Below are positions 7,056 to 8,678 of a DNA stretch of 8,678 nucleotides, piece by piece (the first letter of the stretch is position 1; the number at the start of each line of letters is the position of its first letter). The position numbers and the translations under genes are program-made. This DNA is from an uncultured Bacilli bacterium (GTDB lineage Bacteria > Bacillota_I > Bacilli_A > RF39 > UBA660). The notes below the pieces were generated by a model. It was not told where the DNA came from, ran no database searches, and worked only from the letters and a program-made list of their open reading frames with translations. The stretch spans positions 1-8,678 of the forward strand of contig CALVUW010000043.1 of the NCBI GenBank assembly GCA_944363695.1. The letters are read 5' to 3'.

Positions 7056-8594
7056 CTAATTTAAATGATAAATATAACGTTCATTTCTAAGCGTAAACAC
7101 AAAATCGATTTCTTTACTCGTATCTATTTCAGATGGAACATTCAGATAAAGCATATTGCCAGTATAATTTCTCACGGCACTGCTTATTTCTATACTCCGA
7201 CTGGTATCTTGATTATCCTTATAATTAATTTTAGCATATCTAAGAAGAAAGTCAACCAAACTCTGGTTATCAAAGGTATCACTGGTGAAAGAAAGTTCTA
7301 AAATCTTTCCTTGTTGGTTAGTTAAAGGAAAACTCCTAATTTGGCAACCATCACTGGTGCAACTATAAGCAGAATAAGTTGTCTCTGCTAGTATTTGTGC
7401 ATTTTGAAATGCTACATTTGCATCATCTGAGAAGGTCATGGTCTCCCCTTTTTCTTTTATATTTTTAGTCGTAATCTCACGCATATCTTGTACATCTAGT
7501 TTAATCTTTTTAACGGATAAACCAACATCCACATCTTGATAATATAAAACATATTGTCCTGGATTCCAGTCTTTATTTACTCGAAAGACAAGGAAGAAGT
7601 TTTTAGTAGCACCTGTGTCAATTGTTTTTTGATCATATCCAGTTCCTAAGTCTGAAAAATAAGCATTATATCTGGTCGTTTGACTACCAGCTTGATTTTT
7701 ATTAATAAGATGGAAGCGATTGACATTCATAGCTCGCGGGCTACCTTGGTTCGTAACAGTTAATGTAACAACCAAAAATGCAGCTGAACTATCAGTATCT
7801 ATTAAGGTACCATTAGTACTACGTTCCGTTAAATAACTAGCATTAACCGTCATATCATAGCGATTAGCCAATACACTCTGTCCTTCTCGATAAGTCTTAT
7901 GAACAATACCAAAATAATAATAGGTATAACCACTTATCCCAACAATAACAATTAAAAATAAAAGATGAAATAAAAAGCGATGTTCTAAATATGCATATTT
8001 CGTATGCCGCCAAAACTTCTTTAAGCGCCTGATAAGTTTATCTTTATCTAATTCAATATTAACTTCAAATTCTTCTCTATCTTCTTCTCGAATGGCTAGG
8101 TACTCTTCATCCTTATTAAAGCCAAATTTCTTTAAGTCAATTCCTAAGAAACGAATACCAAAGATAACAAAGATTATGTATTGTGGAATTTGTGCTAATA
8201 GCAGCAAATCACGGCCGGCCATCAGGCTTGTCAAAGTGGAATATTCATCAAAGGTTGCAAAATAATTATAAATGTAAATGAAAACACCAAATAGAAAAAT
8301 ATAAGCTAGTAAGACAAACCAATATATTTTCCACGGTTTCTTTTTATAATGCAATAACACCATTAAAATAATGACAATCGCAAGAATACAAATTAGAATA
8401 AAAAATGGTAAAAAACCAAGATATTGACTAATTGGTTCTAAGGAGGCATCATAACTTTGGGTAGCGATTACATCTCGTACAAAACTATACAGTATCGTTG
8501 TTTTATAGAATATATAAGCTCCTAATAGAATTAATATTAAATGAATTTTTTGAAAGTGTTTAATTAATAATGCATATGGTTTTCTTAAAATCAT
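7056..8594 (-). CDS. Five-span membrane protein with large extracellular DUF4352-like region, function unknown
   Basis: I do not recognise a named family. The 512-residue protein has membrane spans at about 18-39, 59-81, 88-111, 130-151 and 207-230. The positive-inside rule (HYKKKPWK at 82-89; RRLKKFWRHTK at 189-199) puts the N-terminus and the charged 153-206 segment in the cytoplasm, and residues 231-512 outside. The outer part begins with GQSVLANRYDMTVNASYLTE, contains LVVTLTVTNQGS (274-285) and a TGATKNFFLVFRV strand (327-339), the pattern of DUF4352/telokin-like beta sandwiches. A second beta-rich part follows (about 385-512), with Cys412 and Cys417 close enough for a disulfide. The upstream site AGAGGTG lies seven bases before the ATG. 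As the first gene after the likely promoter, 16 bp from the next gene, it may be a membrane platform or assembly partner of the surface proteins; this is inference from position only. Confidence 0.65.
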   Translation of the reverse strand: MILRKPYALLIKHFQKIHLILILLGAYIFYKTTILYSFVRDVIATQSYDASLEPISQYLGFLPFFILICILAIVIILMVLLHYKKKPWKIYWFVLLAYIFLFGVFIYIYNYFATFDEYSTLTSLMAGRDLLLLAQIPQYIIFVIFGIRFLGIDLKKFGFNKDEEYLAIREEDREEFEVNIELDKDKLIRRLKKFWRHTKYAYLEHRFLFHLLFLIVIVGISGYTYYYFGIVHKTYREGQSVLANRYDMTVNASYLTERSTNGTLIDTDSSAAFLVVTLTVTNQGSPRAMNVNRFHLINKNQAGSQTTRYNAYFSDLGTGYDQKTIDTGATKNFFLVFRVNKDWNPGQYVLYYQDVDVGLSVKKIKLDVQDMREITTKNIKEKGETMTFSDDANVAFQNAQILAETTYSAYSCTSDGCQIRSFPLTNQQGKILELSFTSDTFDNQSLVDFLLRYAKINYKDNQDTSRSIEISSAVRNYTGNMLYLNVPSEIDTSKEIDFVFTLRNERYIYHLN

Positions 8595-8619
8595 ATCTAG
8601 ACACCTCTTATTCTAGTTA

Positions 8620-8648
8620 AGTATATCTTATTTTTGTCATTTTGGAAA
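8620..8648 (-). promoter_or_regulatory. Candidate sigma-A-type promoter for the operon
   Basis: On the minus strand TTTCCA at 8648-8643 (four of six matches to the -35 consensus) is followed after exactly 17 bases by TATACT at 8625-8620 (five of six to the -10 consensus). Transcription would begin near 8613, giving a short leader of about 20 bases with AGAGGTG before the first ATG. The gene upstream of 8678 is not visible, so an operon that starts further up is also possible. Confidence 0.45.
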
Positions 8649-8663
8649 GATATTAACTTCCAA
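8642..8663. repeat. Short inverted repeat overlapping the -35 box
   Basis: TTGGAA at 8642-8647 and TTCCAA at 8658-8663 form six-base arms separated by ten bases. It covers the candidate -35 element, a usual place for a repressor or activator site. Arms this short occur by chance in AT-rich DNA, and no T-run follows on either strand that would suggest a terminator. Confidence 0.25.
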
Positions 8664-8678
8664 CTTTCTATTTTGTGA

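Noticed and set aside
7065..7301. Open plus-strand frame of 78 codons at the end of the five-span membrane protein gene
   Set aside because: It is antisense to the beta-rich C-terminal region with no ribosome site or domain; a shadow of the real gene.
8213..8220. GC-rich palindrome GGCCGGCC in otherwise AT-rich DNA
   Set aside because: It is explained by the codons for Met-Ala-Gly-Arg in the loop before the fourth membrane span; a single copy with no associated repeat.
543..8594. Alternative genetic code with TGA as tryptophan, as in some Mollicutes
   Set aside because: All six complete genes read through with the standard code, tryptophan codons checked are TGG, and no in-frame TGA occurs.

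Overview
The window reads as one block of seven tightly packed genes, all on the minus strand. Transcription runs from about 8620 down to base 1, and the last gene runs off the low end. The DNA is AT-rich. Purine-rich Shine-Dalgarno sites, a class B sortase, a classical Sec signal peptide and the standard genetic code (Trp is TGG, no in-frame TGA) point to a low-GC Gram-positive bacterium. An uncultured gut Bacilli/Firmicutes lineage fits best. This is inferred from gene content; no taxonomic marker is present.

In transcription order the genes are: (1) 8594-7056, a five-span membrane protein with a large extracellular beta-rich region; (2) 7039-5213, a membrane-anchored modular surface protein with a pilin-like N-terminal part, a DUF5011/Ig-like domain and two related C-terminal modules; (3) 5202-4426, a class B sortase; (4) 4439-1863, an 858-residue secreted protein with 31 cysteines in its mature part; (5) 1853-1392, a small bitopic protein resembling TadE-type pseudopilins; (6) 1364-543, a CpaB/RcpC-type SAF-domain protein of Tad (Flp) pilus machines; (7) 522-1, the N-terminal 174 residues of a CpaF/TadA/VirB11-type secretion ATPase.

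The gaps are 9-27 bp and one pair overlaps by 14 bp, so a single operon with translational coupling is likely. The only longer non-coding stretch (8595-8678) holds a plausible sigma-A-type promoter and a short dyad over its -35 box. No terminator, RNA gene, mobile element or CRISPR array is seen.

The most economical reading is a divergent Tad-like pilus or secretion locus. The ATPase and CpaB are recognisable machine parts, the small TadE-like protein is a candidate minor pilin, and the Cys-rich and modular proteins are candidate surface or tip components. The sortase may anchor or cross-link subunits, although no sorting signal is visible in any complete protein here. TadB/TadC-like membrane platform proteins, the prepilin peptidase and the major pilin would be expected beyond base 1 or elsewhere.
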